Assembly (NCBI GenBank): GCA_037903475.1 | Contig: JBAJFG010000445.1 | Location: 2,294,001-2,358,000, forward strand | Direction: 5' to 3' | Source of the DNA: Ancylostoma caninum | Taxonomy: Eukaryota; Nematoda; Chromadorea; Rhabditida; Ancylostomatidae | DNA: 64,000 nucleotides | Program-made: the position numbers and the translations under genes | Notes under the pieces: generated by a model | Database searches by the model: none | What the model was told of the DNA's origin: nothing | The model's input: only the letters and a program-made list of their open reading frames with translations | Part shown: one piece after another, positions 43,712-55,203 of the stretch | How the letters are laid out: each line of letters begins with the position of its first letter | How positions within the stretch are numbered: the stretch's first letter is position 1

Positions 43712-44500
43712 CGCGTCCAGTAAACCATTGACTGTGCACCGACGCTGAACACATGCAACAACAATGACTTTTGAAAGAAATGGTACTTGATTGTTTGCAA
43801 TATGTACTTGTACATAGAACGATCCGATAAACAAAGATGGAACTGTTCCGTATTCGCTGAGGCACATCAAGAAATGGTGTTTCACATTCGAGTGCTTATG
43901 TCCTGATGCCTAACCTACAATTTCTGTCCCACTTTCTGGCTGGCTAAGACCTGATGAAAGGTCAGAGTTTTCGGTCACTACGAATCGATCAACAAAAAGT
44001 GCGACCCTCTATCCGCATCTGCCTCATCGGTCACCCAGGTGCCCATTTCGCGGCCTCAATTGATCCGCATACGTTTCACAGGTCTTGCGTTCACATCTTC
44101 AGTTGAAATACCACCTAAGAAATGTGCTGAAAAAACCTTCTATGGTAAGATGAATTGCCGACTAAGGCTTCTGGGGTCAGTTCCTAGTTGCAGATTCACC
44201 TTTGCCTACAACAGCTAGGATGTGAATGCTCTATTTCTGACACTGCAAGAACTTGGGAAAGCTCAGATGTCTCAAACAATGCCTATCCTCTCATCCGGTA
44301 GGAACAACCTTCATGGATAACTAAAGTCAGAGCTACTGCTAAATACATGCATGATTACTTGCCAGCCTACAGTATTGTGCTTCGAGTCAACGGTCACCTA
44401 CACATAGGTCTTCACGAATTTAAAGAAGGAAAGCACTTTCCCAATTCTGAATCCCACAAGATATTTCCAAGCGCCACTGGAGTTAAGTAATAAGCTTCGA
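43712..44500. other. Spacer upstream of collagen gene 1
   Basis: No gene recognised; presumably distal regulatory sequence for the collagen gene, but no specific site could be supported. Confidence 0.4.
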
Positions 44501-44512
44501 GAAACCTGCGCG

Positions 44513-44562
44513 TGGACCGGTAAACCGATGGAAGAGGCGTGGCGCTGCGGGTGCGTATAAAA
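44513..44562 (+). promoter_or_regulatory. Promoter of collagen gene 1
   Basis: 'tggaccggtaaaccgatg' (44513-44530) is identical to 54003-54020 upstream of the second collagen gene. TATAAAA follows at 44556-44562, 30 bases before the start codon at 44592. The 'gatatcgg' just before the ATG is also shared. With such a short leader, the transcription start must be very close to the ATG, or the transcript is processed another way. Confidence 0.75.
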
Positions 44563-44591
44563 GACGAAGGGGGCATATTGGTGATATCGGT

Positions 44592-45633
44592 ATGTATTCC
44601 TCCGATAGCAGCGACGAGAAGAAGCTGTGGCATGAGGCGGAAAGCCTGCGCCGCATCGCCTTTTTTGGCATCTGCATCAGGTACTTTCACCTAATTTTGA
44701 TTTTCTTCAATTACGTACCTTTTACATGTTCCTTTATCCGAAAAGACTAGTGTGTTGCTATTGGTGTCTTTTTGCAGTACCGTTGCCACCCTAACTGCCA
44801 TCGTCGCTATTCCTTCTCTCTACAACTACATGCAGCACGTGCAGTCTTCGCTCCAAACCGAAGTTGAATTCTGCAAGCACAGAACGAACGGTCTTTTCGA
44901 CCAGTACGAGCGTATGCAGAGAGTGAAGGGAGTACGAGGAGGAATTGTGAAGCGTCAGGCCGGATATGATGCTCCAAGCGAATACAACACCCATGGTGAT
45001 GCTGGAGTCCAGTCTGATGCCCAACAACACGGCGGTGGTGGCTGTTGCAGCTGCAAATCTGGTCTTGCTGGACCTCCAGGACCTCCAGGACTTGACGGAC
45101 CCGATGGAAAAGATGGCCAGCCCGGTGCCAACGGAGAGCCCGGCTCAGATGCTGCCCCTGATGCAGTGCCAACTGCTGACGATTTCTGCTTCGACTGCCC
45201 AGCAGGACCACCCGGACCCCCTGGCAACCCAGGACCAAAGGGACCAAATGGAAACCCTGGAGCCGATGGACAACCCGGATCCGATGGCCAGCCAGGACAA
45301 CCTGGTGCCCCTGGACCACAAGGACCCCCCGGAGCCGATGGACAACCCGGACAGCCCGGAGAGCAAGGACCACCAGGAGTTGTCGAGGAAGTGCCAGTTC
45401 CCGATGGACCACCTGGACCCCCAGGACCTCCAGGACCACCAGGACCAGATGGCCAACCAGGAGCCCCCGGTCAACCTGGACAAGACGGACCTCAGGGACC
45501 ACCCGGAGATGCAGGAAGAGACGGAGCCCCCGGAAACCCTGGTGCCCCTGGAGAACCTGGCCAACTCGGAGAGACAGGAGCTGGAGGTGGTTGCGACCAC
45601 TGTCCGCCTCCCCGAACTGCTCCTGGATATTAG
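44592..45633 (+). CDS. Cuticle collagen 1 (COL-12/COL-13-like), two exons
   Basis: Exons 44592-44680 and 44778-45633 give 314 residues; the 97-base intron is GT...AG and splits a Ser codon (AG|T). A short N-terminus is followed by a hydrophobic segment (about 22-44, signal or membrane anchor), the nematode cuticle-collagen N-domain with '[18 protein letters not shown]' (60-77) and a subtilisin-like site KR (88-89). A Cys cluster 'CCSC' (119-122) precedes a first Gly-X-Y block (125-154). A break with 'FCFDC' (166-170) follows, then a longer Gly-X-Y region interrupted by 'VVEEVPVPD' and the end '[13 protein letters not shown]' (302-314). This pattern fits secreted cuticle collagens of the COL-12/13 group, cross-linked through Cys and Tyr. 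The start is chosen by the TATA distance and identity to copy 2. Confidence 0.93.
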
Positions 45634-45683
45634 GAGAAGTATCTGTACTTTTGTGCTCATTGTTCTCATCACTTCGACCTCAA

Positions 45684-45689
45684 AATAAA
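45684..45689 (+). terminator. Poly(A) signal of collagen gene 1
   Basis: AATAAA lies 51 bases after the stop codon at 45631-45633. Confidence 0.75.
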
Positions 45690-45699
45690 GCTATAATTT

Positions 45700-48600
45700 T
45701 TCTGAGTTTGAGTCAAAGTATTTCTTAAATGCTAGGAGCTGCGGTTAGCCCTTGAATAAACTCGTGTGATTTAGGGCGCCGTCCCTTTGTGTGAGATTAG
45801 TCTCACTGTCGCAGCTAGTCGGTGCACTTATTAGGTTCAGTTCCTTGCGGATCTGTGCCCGGCATTCGCTATGACGATTGGGTAGCCGCTGCAGCAGAAC
45901 CCGATTCGATTCGTCCTAGACGACGTGAAAAAGCTCAAACTGCGGAGTGAAAGAAACATGATTGTGAGACTATAGGAAGCCAGTATAGTTTAAGGCGTTG
46001 TTTCATGCGGAAATGACATTGCGTGATGTAAAATCATTAGGCGTCTCAGAAAAGCAGTGTATCCTAGCAAAGGTTTCCACATGTTAACTAACGAAAAAGA
46101 AAGAAATTAGTACTTAGAAATTATCTCTTCTCGTAAAAAATTGACATGAACCGTCGATTGATACAAACACCTCATATTCACCTCTCTGAAATGTATGGTG
46201 TAAACTATAGTACATTGTAAAGAAGCTAAATCCTTCTTTCAACCACTGAAGGGGTACTATACTTATGCATGAAAAGTATGGAAAAGGCTTCAAATTGATG
46301 AACAGATTTGATTAGTGATCCAGTTATTGATATGCTATGTACCGTACAAGCGTGTGCCAATGGTCCGGCCTCTTCCAATGAATAATTAAATAAAGAGAGA
46401 TGATTTAATGACTAAGCATCGTCGTCTTCAACGGTGTGCGTTCATCAGCAGGATTAAATCCGCACTCGACTCGCAATTCTTGGATCTGTGCACTTTTTGG
46501 TGTTGGACGTGAGCCAAACCTATAGCAACCAGACAGTAGCTATTGATCCCACCTTTAAATTTTCGATTACATCCAGTACGCAAGATTCTTGGACCCTTTG
46601 GTGTCGACAGCAACTGCTGGAACTAAACAACAGCGTACTTTCGCAGGAGATTTGACTATTGTGACTATTAGATTAGTGGAAGTTAAAATATCCCTCTCGA
46701 AGACAATGCGGGAATTCCTCCTGTACTACAAAAATAAGTAAATAAATGTGGAAACCTTCTCGATCAGAATAAAAAATGTGGGAACCTTCTCGAGGTTTTG
46801 CACTCAATGGTTTCTGTGTCATCGGCTAAGCTTTTCACAGGGCATTTCATGTAGTCCCACTAGTATTTGTGTCCCACTGACTTCTGTGATGAACCTGGAA
46901 ATAACGGTGTTGCGAGAAGTTCATAAACTTATTTAAGAATTTTTCAAATATTCATGAATTCTTGGTTGGATAATGTGAATCGAAGCAGTGGGCGCCGTAC
47001 TGTCTGCTCCCAGTGAATTTCTGATGAAAGCGTGTTCTCTAGCCAGTTCCTTAGTGCTTGTCAATATAACACAAGGACTAAACACTGAAGTTAGCGCCAA
47101 GTCATCAGCGTCCATCCGTCTGTGATTCATGGTCTTGAAATGTTTGGAGACATAGAATAAACATAAAGGAACATAACATGTCCGTCTCAAAGTACAAACT
47201 TGCCGCTAACTTCTCAGTGATAGTCGTCCACTTTAATTCAAACTTTTATGCTAGACTCATCCAACCAAATGGTAGGATTTTCACAACAGCTGGCTCCAAT
47301 CGCGGGTGTCATTGTACCTGCAGGGGCGAAGGTGCGTCATTGAGGTTACCGTGATGAACGTGTTGAAGATCCCAAATCTACTTTTTACATGACAATCACC
47401 AAAACATTTCCCGTACATGACTTTGTTTACATCCAGCTGCTATAGATAGGAAGTCATATCCATGAGGAGTATGAGATTACCAACCCTTCCAAATCTGTTT
47501 TGCTTTGTTTCTGTAATAGGGCTGCTCAGCGTTGGTGCAGGATTATCAAAAAAAGCCTTGCGAACTCTGCTAGTCACCTGTTCCCGTGTCGAACGCGGCA
47601 CAATAACTCTATGCTACTTTAAATTCTGTGGTAAGAGTCCATAGAAGGAAAGAAAAAAGGATGGAACTCATGCGCTAGCGCGCAAACTCCTCACCGCCTA
47701 GTATGGACAGGCTAGTGCAGGAATCAGTGCGATCGGACGAGAATGATAACGGACCTGGGGGATGTCAGTGAGATGTGTGGATGCGCAGATAATCAGAGTA
47801 TCGCATACGATTTGTCTCGACATAAATGGCGAATCGCCTGCCGTGCATCGTAGCGTTAGAACCGCGGCGGGACCCTGACAAAGGAAAGAGCATAGTTTAG
47901 ATCAGAATGTTGAGAAGGCCCTGCCACGCGCACTATCCGCAGATTTTTTAAGACGTACTGCAGTATCACCGCCTGCTGCTGGCCTCAATAGCGGCAGAAT
48001 CCTGTACGTTTTTTTTTTTGGTGGTACAGCTTTTCACCTCATATCACTACCTCTGAGCAGCCAAAAATGGAGGAAAAAAAGTTATCGAAAAATTAAAGGG
48101 AGAAGCCGGTTCATCCCCTCGCTCACCCTACCGTCACAGAGTCGGACTTGAAGTATTCCCACAGTTACGCATAAAGCCGTCACATTGCATGCACTGGAAT
48201 GCCTCTCCTCTCTGCCTAGCTTGTTCTCGACTTATTCAGTGATTTTGATGCAATTTAGCAGCCTTGACAAGACTCTAGGTTTGACAAGAATTGTCAAACA
48301 TTGGACTAAAGACCAGGAACCTTGCTGACTTTTACGGAGCAGTCATCGTCATCACTTCTTCAGATGGGGTCACAGCCAAATAAAGAAACAGCAGACTGTT
48401 CATCATTTATGTTTTTCTTCTCACGAGAGACGGAGAAGGTTTCCAAAAACCAAAAATCCTTTCAAACCATCAATGATGGGAGAATCCGCGTACATGATGG
48501 ATCAAGCCGCTCGTTCAGGTGCCCCAGCGGCGAGGGATGAACGAGCGTCAGGTACGAATAGAGGCTATGCGTGTGAGCTGTCGCGCAATTTTCGAACGTT

Positions 48601-48870
48601 CGTCGGAAGGTAATCATCGTTCATTTATTTCTTGGAGAAATGGGTTCGAGGGGAGTCGCCTAACTGAAGCGACCGGTTTATCCTCCCTCCATCGAATCTC
48701 CTGTGAAATGAGTCATGGATGAGGCAGACGTCACCCGGTCCTGCTGGTTCTGATTTTCAAATTATTTGACTTCAAATAATTGGAAAGGAAATTGGCTGCC
48801 TCTTCAGATCCACGAAACGATAACCAACCAAATCAACAGTGGCTTCCCTGACTCATTTTCGCATCGGTTC
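45700..48870. other. Intergenic region between collagen 1 and the LINE relic
   Basis: No gene recognised. Contains the second copy of a dispersed repeat (about 47700-47815) and a T run near 48007-48018. Frames such as 46933-47190 (minus) and 48322-48722 (plus) have no domain. Confidence 0.45.
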
Positions 48871-48953
48871 CATAATGCTAGTAGGAGCTGGACGTGAAAG
48901 TCGATTAACTATAACAGACGATATTAAGATATACCGGTCTACTTCCGATAACG

Positions 48954-49379
48954 ATGACTATACATAGATGCTTACAGCAGGCCATAACGTTAGTTCATGA
49001 GTGGTCGCGTAATTGGGGCCTTCCACTTTCTGAAAAGAAAACTCGACTGCTTCACTTAGGGTACAAAAAACCTTGTCATGATTATGAGCTCGGCGGGGTT
49101 CCTCTCCAAAAAGCAGAACAAGTTCGTGACCTTGGTTTTCTGATAACAAAGGATTTAAATTTTGATGCGCACTGTGATCACATCGTTTCTAAGGCTACTA
49201 GCGTAGTGCACAATATCTTTCGTGCACTAACTACAAAAAACACAGCAGTTCTAATACGAGCTTTTAACACCTATGTTAGTCCCCTGTTGGAATACGGCAC
49301 TTTTGTTTTCAATCCACATGAACAGAAACTCGTCAACAAAAAATTGAAAGTGTGCGGAATAGTTTCACTAAAAAATTAA
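48954..49379 (+). pseudogene. LINE reverse transcriptase, thumb region
   Basis: A 141-codon frame. 'WSRNWGLPLSEKKTRLLHLG' near residue 18 and 'VRDLGFLITKDLNFDAHCDH' near 58 are the classic post-catalytic blocks of CR1/Jockey-type RTs (W...N..KT..L.., then DLGv..d..L.f..Hi). The catalytic YADD upstream is altered to ITDD and is out of frame. Continues out of frame into 49352-49840. Confidence 0.75.
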
Positions 49380-49840
49380 TGACTAGAGTAATAATCTATC
49401 ACTCTGATAAAATTCCTTCCTCAGCAGATAGGAATGCTAATCCAAAGTTACATTCTCTCGCCTCTAAAAGGAGGAAATTTGATTTTATCATATTTCACAA
49501 AATCATGCGTGAAAAATGTGGTCTCAATCCTCGCGATTTCTACGAGTTCAGGTCCTCTATCACAAGAGGAGGATGTTCCAAAATAATTGTTCCGAGAGCG
49601 AAATTGAAGTGCAGAGTACAGTTTTTCTCAGTTAGAGCTGCTTCAGCTTACCTTAGACTAAGTAGAAGGCAATTAATTCCCGATAGTGTAAGATCATTGA
49701 AGACATTGCTGGGAAACTCCCGCAGTTCCCCGGGTTTATTAACTACCCTTGGCTTGTATTTCTTTTTCTTCCCTTTTTCAACCTCTAGGTTTTCTGTTGC
49801 CGCGTTCAGTTGCCGTTCACTAATATTTCGTTTTTCTTAG
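49352..49840 (+). pseudogene. LINE reverse transcriptase, C-terminal region
   Basis: A 162-codon frame with 'LHSLASKRRKFDFIIFHKIM', the L.SL..RR...D....YKI-type block at the end of CR1-like ORF2 proteins, then a basic region 'RVQFFSVRAASAYLRLSRRQ'. One overlap with the previous frame shows a single frameshift near 49370. The end is Ser/Phe-rich and probably beyond the native stop. Confidence 0.7.
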
Positions 49841-49860
49841 ATATTTGTTCCTTTTCGATT

Positions 49861-52800
49861 GTTATAGACATAACATGGCTCATGTAATGAATAGATAATG
49901 TAACTAACCTAGTTTTACTCGATTATAAGTACATGAAAAAACGAGTTCATAGCTCTGGATCCCGAAAAAAGGTAGAAATCTGCGAACAACTCAATTTTTC
50001 ATTAAAATGAGCCCAGTAGCATTCACCTATTCGTGAAGGATTTGATGTACTACTGTTTCGTCACACAATCTGACTAAGCAAACAACCACTAGGCTCAACT
50101 TAATTTTTTTTTTACCAGTGTTGAAATATCATTAATCTCCAGACTCTTGTGGGATTTTAGGGATTTAAGAACTTGCGATTGGAACTCCTCAGGATTTTGA
50201 AAGTAATGACAACAACCATCAGTGAAATTCAGCTAAATCTACGCTTCCCTTTGATATGCTTAAAAACAAGCGTGTTCAAAAAGCACACAACGAAAAGCCG
50301 CGCTGGTGACCTGACTATGGACGAACTCGTGAATGTGAGAGCGCTACGAAGATGCACTTTTGTCCCTTTACCGTATGTGAGTGGATTCAGAAATGCGTCG
50401 TATTGTGCCTTCCATATTTTGGTAGTTCTACCAGCCATGTTTCCGGATAAAACCCAAATGAGCTTTGCTTAAAGGGTCGGCTGGTTCCCCCTAGAATCTA
50501 GGCAAATTTCAGGTATCGTGGTTAGTCCTATTTCATTGAGGGCCAACCAAGCTTTCCATCTCTCCGGGCAGGGGGAAGGGGTAGATTGGCCCCAAAGGAG
50601 TCTGAATGGGTGAAGCACAGACTTGGTATATCGGATGTCTCCTGCTTGTCTTTGTGCACGGCACATATGCAGTCAAAGCCTCAGATGAAGTCGTATGCGT
50701 GGTGCATCCCAGAGACGGGATTGAGTAACGCCAACCACTTTTTTATCCTTTAAAAGAAAACTAAATATGAAGTCCAGACTAATGAAACTTTTTGAGAAAC
50801 CACAGTACCACAGTAGGCACTCCGGTAATTCTGCATGAAGATTCCGAGTAAATTTCGGAATATGTAGTGGTAATTGATCCTCTCCCGTAATCTCACCTGT
50901 TTAAATTCTATGTGAATTTATGGTCTGCGGTTAAATCCCATGCAAATCTTGCCTATTTTTCTTACCGAAGTCCTTATATTTCTCGCTAAACCGGAAGTAA
51001 TTCTTAATTGGTCGGCTGCTAGGAAATCACACCTAGTTCAAAAAACTTGGGTAGTAATTCGGGAACATCTGCAGAAACAACTACGGGAAGGACCGATCCC
51101 CCACCTCTAAACTGCCGCAAACCTCTGCTTTTAATTCAGACGCAAGCTGAACGATTAAGCCTCATTTTGAACCGTTCGGATGACGCCAGCCCTGATTGAA
51201 GGCAACCGTTCGTTCGGCCAGTTTCCTGCCTCATCGTCTCACTTCCGGATTTTTTGGGATGAACGCGGATTTTCTGCTTTTCAAAAGATTTTGTCGGTTC
51301 ATGAGTGGACTCAGTAAATTTTTTCGAAACATTTGTTTTCGATGCAATCAGCAGATTTTGACCAAATTTCGAATGCCACAGATTTATTTTACACTGGTAG
51401 TTTTGCGAGAAAAGAGAGTTGGAGTAGCAGAGGAGTGAAAAGGACGCGAGAAAATCTATCGTTTTTGGGTGAAGTTAATCCATAAGAGAAAAGGACTGTC
51501 CATGTGCATGAATAGTCAATGCTTTTGGACTAGTCTTGAATTGATACAAACAAATGACATTAGTATTCCCTCTTATAGATTTAGACTGGCCATGAACGTC
51601 TCACGAAGAGAATCGTCCCAACACTAAATGCTGAACCATCCCATTGAACAGCATAGACTTCCGCTGACTTCTTCTAATCACATGCCAACGAGCTGGCTTA
51701 AACCAGCTGTAAGGCATGCGACGGTCCGAGAATCGCAGAAGAAAATTGAACTGGCTGGTGTCTTACGCTAGAAATGATGCCGTCATTCCCCAGTGCTTTT
51801 TCCTTCTTTTCTTTGTTCATGGAACCGTGGTGATTAGCAAATATGTAGTATGATTTATTCAATAGATCTCTCATTTACTCATTTCGTTCACTATTAATGC
51901 AAATTGATAGCAAAATAGAGAATACAGAAAAGAAAATCATTATAAAATCATCATAAAGGGTGCAAAACTATTGTGAAACTGAATAGATTACAGATGTACC
52001 GCTTCTTTCAACACCGTGCTAAACAGGTAATCCAGTAATCACCAGCCACCTCTGCAAGCAGATCGTTGAGAGCGAACAAAAGGTCTCGTGCATCCTTTAA
52101 GCTCTGCAGATGAAAATCCCTAAGCTTTTCCTAATATTCTGACATGAATTTGCCCAGAATTATCTATTCTAGTTCCCGAAGGTATCAGCAAGACATTCGA
52201 CTATAGCAGTCAGAAGCACATCTTCAACTCCTCACCTTTTTTCGGAAAGAAGCAGTTATGTCCAGCAATTGCCTTATTTGTTTCTTTGCTTTGACATATG
52301 CGAGAAGAGGGGTCGCATGCATCACCCAGAGTAAAAGTTCACGTGTCCTTAAAATCTTTGTCAACAGGTTACCCTGGTAATCCAAACGGTGTATCCAGCA
52401 GGTGGACTACAAAACTCGAGTACTTTTTGAAAGGAGGATTCACGTCCAGTGGTAGGAGTCAAAGTTTCAAAGGTTGCAACTTGCCGCCTAATGCCCACCT
52501 CAAGTGGGACGCATCCACGAGTCGACAGGACGTCATTTATCTAGGATTTAAACGCTGCGATTCGATGTTTTACGCTGAGTAAACGACATTACAAGGGAGA
52601 GCGCACCGTTCACTGACTAATTCGTGCGTATCATCGCGGCAGTTTTTCTCATAAGATAGTGTATATGTACGGGGAAAACGAACATCCTTTCCCCGAGGTT
52701 TTTTCAAAATAAAAACCATAACCCATAAGTGAAATTCCCAGCTGAAATTCTCCCAGTCAGACACGTTCCGCTTGAACTGCTCGAGATTCCGTTCGTTCGC

Positions 52801-53990
52801 GAAAAAACTAACGAGATCTGCAAATACGGAACAGCAGTGAAGTCCAAAGAGATATTTATCACCTGCCGCTACCTCCGCGGGCTAGAAAAAAATAGTGCGA
52901 ATCCATGCGCAAGGGTGGATATGAAAGCAAATATCCGTAGCGAGACACTCTCCTTTTTGCTGTCGCTTTCTGGACGTTCGTGTTCTGCATAGCTTAAAAA
53001 CGCCAATTAATCGAAAAACGAAGCGGCGTTGTGCAACTTCTTTGCAAAAATCGGGACACAATGATGAAATTCAATTAGACCAATCACTGTTGCGGCAATG
53101 TTTGTACAGCTCTTTGTTCCATGTAACAAGCAAAATTGGGGTCATCGCTTGCTGGTCCGTGTTTTCACCAGGATCACTGGGAGAAATTTTTCATGTAATT
53201 TGCCAATTTTTGTTTCCCTGTGGTTTTCGAGATCATATTCAGCTGGAAGATTTGGTAAATTTAATTAGTAATGTATAAACTATAAGAAGTACTGTGCAAT
53301 GTAGAATCTAATTTGAGCATCCGGACATTTTGAACAAAACAGCTCAACAGCCTTTCTTGTCTGCCTTGCTTTTTGATGCTGTACTGCTCTCGCCTGATTG
53401 AACATTTGAAATTTCGACTTATTCGGAGACAGATATTCAGCTGCACTCTCTAATAAGTTATTCGATCCTAACTATAGTACATAGACAGGTCAAAAGCCAA
53501 CACCTCGACCACGAGCCGACAATTGTGCCTCCAAGCTCGCACTCACACATGTCCTTGGCTTTGATCGCCACTGTCACTCAAATCCGAGGGACACTGACAT
53601 CATAAAAAATAACTGAAAAAAGCGACCTATTTAGGACTTGTTTAGAAGACAATTATAAGGGAGTTCTACTGAGAAAAGACGTCATGAAGACGAGGATTTT
53701 TTCTGGTCCGAATGAGAAAGCGAAACCTCGCCAAAGTAGAAAACAAGTGTAAAATTTTGATGATAACCATAGCTATTCTTGTCCTTGAGTAAATATTGTA
53801 ACAAGCGAGCGTTAAACAGCCGCCTGTCGCTTCCAATGATCCTTGTCTCAGCGAATAATCGTGACGGGGACTCTCGCTTTCAATGCGAGCGGCGTACTGT
53901 GGTGTAGAGCGCATACTTCGCATAGGGAATGGTGATAAATTGCACTATTCTCACCCTTGCCACGGCACATCGCTGTAAAAATCCCCCGCG
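49861..53990. other. Intergenic region upstream of collagen 2
   Basis: No gene recognised. The frame 52298-52582 ('NLPPNAHLKWDASTSRQDVI' included) has protein-like composition and is preceded by an acceptor-like 'tttgtcaacag' at 52368, but no family is recognised. A block at 50466-50740 looks like a dispersed repeat, which cannot be tested here. Confidence 0.4.
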
Positions 53991-54002
53991 AGTTCCCCCA
54001 CA

Positions 54003-54051
54003 TGGACCGGTAAACCGATGTGAGAGGCGGGGCGATGCCGCGTGTATAAAA
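54003..54051 (+). promoter_or_regulatory. Promoter of collagen gene 2
   Basis: 'tggaccggtaaaccgatg' at 54003-54020 is identical to the block upstream of collagen 1. TATAAAA is at 54045-54051, 31 bases before the start codon at 54082. Similarity to copy 1 fades upstream of about 53997. Confidence 0.75.
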
Positions 54052-54081
54052 CCAGCCCGAGGCCATTTCCGAGATATCGGC

Positions 54082-55079
54082 ATGTATTCCTCCGATAGCA
54101 GCGACGAGAAGAAGCTGTGGCATGAGGCGGAGAGCCTCCGTCGCATCGCCTTCTTCGGCATTTGCATCAGGTACTTTACTTGTGCTTTACTTCGTTTACT
54201 CGCTATTTTCTGTGCTTTTTCCACGTTTTAAAAGCTGCCTTTTGCAGTACTGTCGCCACTCTGACAGCTATTGTCGCTATTCCCTCTCTTTACAACTACA
54301 TGCAGCACGTGCAGTCATCGCTTCAAACCGAAGTTGACTTCTGCAAGCACCGAACAACCGGTCTTTTTGACCAGTACGAACGAATGCAGAGGGTGAAGGG
54401 AGTGCGAGGAGGAATCGTGAAGCGTCAAGCCGGATACGACTCCGGAGATGCTGGAGTTCAAGCGGACGCCCCACAGCAAGCAGGCACCTGCTGCAGCTGC
54501 AAGTCTGGTCTTGCTGGACCTCCTGGACCTCCTGGACTTGACGGACCCGATGGAAAAGATGGTCAGCCCGGTGCCAATGGAGAGCCCGGCTCAGATGCTG
54601 CCCCTGATGCAGTGCCAACTGCTGACGATTTCTGCTTCGACTGCCCAGCAGGACCACCCGGACCCCCTGGCAACCCAGGACCAAAGGGACCAAATGGAAA
54701 CCCTGGAGCCGATGGACAACCCGGACCCGATGGCCAGCCAGGACAACCTGGTGCACCTGGACCACAGGGACCCCCCGGAGCCGATGGACAACCCGGACAG
54801 CCTGGAGAGCAAGGTCCACCAGGAGTTGTCGAGGAAGTGCCAGTTCCCGATGGACCAGCTGGACCCCCAGGACCTCCAGGACCACCAGGACCAGATGGCC
54901 AACCAGGAGCCCCCGGTCAACCTGGACAAGACGGACCCCAAGGACCTCCCGGAGACCCAGGAAGAGACGGAGCCCCTGGAAACCCTGGAGCCCCCGGCGA
55001 GCAAGGGCCACTTGGAGAGACCGGAGCTGGAGGTGGTTGCGACCACTGTCCACCTCCCCGTACTGCACCTGGATATTAA
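54082..55079 (+). CDS. Cuticle collagen 2 (COL-12/COL-13-like), two exons
   Basis: Exons 54082-54170 and 54248-55079 give 306 residues; the intron is 77 bases with the same phase and the same AG|T junction as copy 1. The domain order is the same: hydrophobic N-terminus, N-domain with '[18 protein letters not shown]', KR cleavage site, 'CCSC', Gly-X-Y block, 'FCFDC' break, Gly-X-Y with 'VVEEVPVPD' and '[13 protein letters not shown]' at the end. It is eight residues shorter between the cleavage site and CCSC. Frame calls starting at 54162 run through the intron and are wrong. Same strand as copy 1, 9.49 kb downstream, so a direct duplication with the LINE relic in between. Confidence 0.93.
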
Positions 55080-55197
55080 ATCCAACGTTGCCAGTGCTTT
55101 CATGTATATTGCTGTTATTCTCACGACCTCATGACTTGTAAACATAAAGATTTTACATTTTTTAAATCGAAATGCAACGACATATCGACATTTCTCT

Positions 55198-55203
55198 AAT
55201 AAA
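55198..55203 (+). terminator. Poly(A) signal of collagen gene 2
   Basis: AATAAA, 119 bases after the stop codon; a weaker 'cataaa' lies nearer, at about 55143-55148. Confidence 0.55.

Larger units (their letters stand above)
48880..49860 (+). mobile_element. CR1/Jockey-like LINE, 5'-truncated relic
   Basis: Only the C-terminal RT part remains. An RT motif C remnant 'ITDDIKIYR' is at about 48911-48937, followed by a frameshift, the thumb (48954-49379) and the C-terminal region (49352-49840). The 3' boundary is not defined; AT-rich sequence follows. Confidence 0.75.

Noticed and set aside
44807..45688. Antisense and alternative frames of 175 to 240 codons across collagen 1
   Set aside because: Gly-X-Y repeats keep other frames open; only the frame joined to exon 1 has the collagen N-domain and Cys motifs. 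The same holds for 54277-55145.
50470..50752. TTAA-flanked element between 'ttaaaggg' and 'cctttaa'
   Set aside because: Similarity of the two ends stops after TTAAAGG, which is too short to call.
52298..52582. 94-codon frame with an acceptor-like site at 52368
   Set aside because: Protein-like composition, but no recognised family, no donor partner and no promoter; kept only as a note in the spacer entry.
54162..54247. Frame that begins at 54162 and reads into collagen 2
   Set aside because: It translates the intron; the true start is 54082 with splicing at 54170/54248, as in copy 1.
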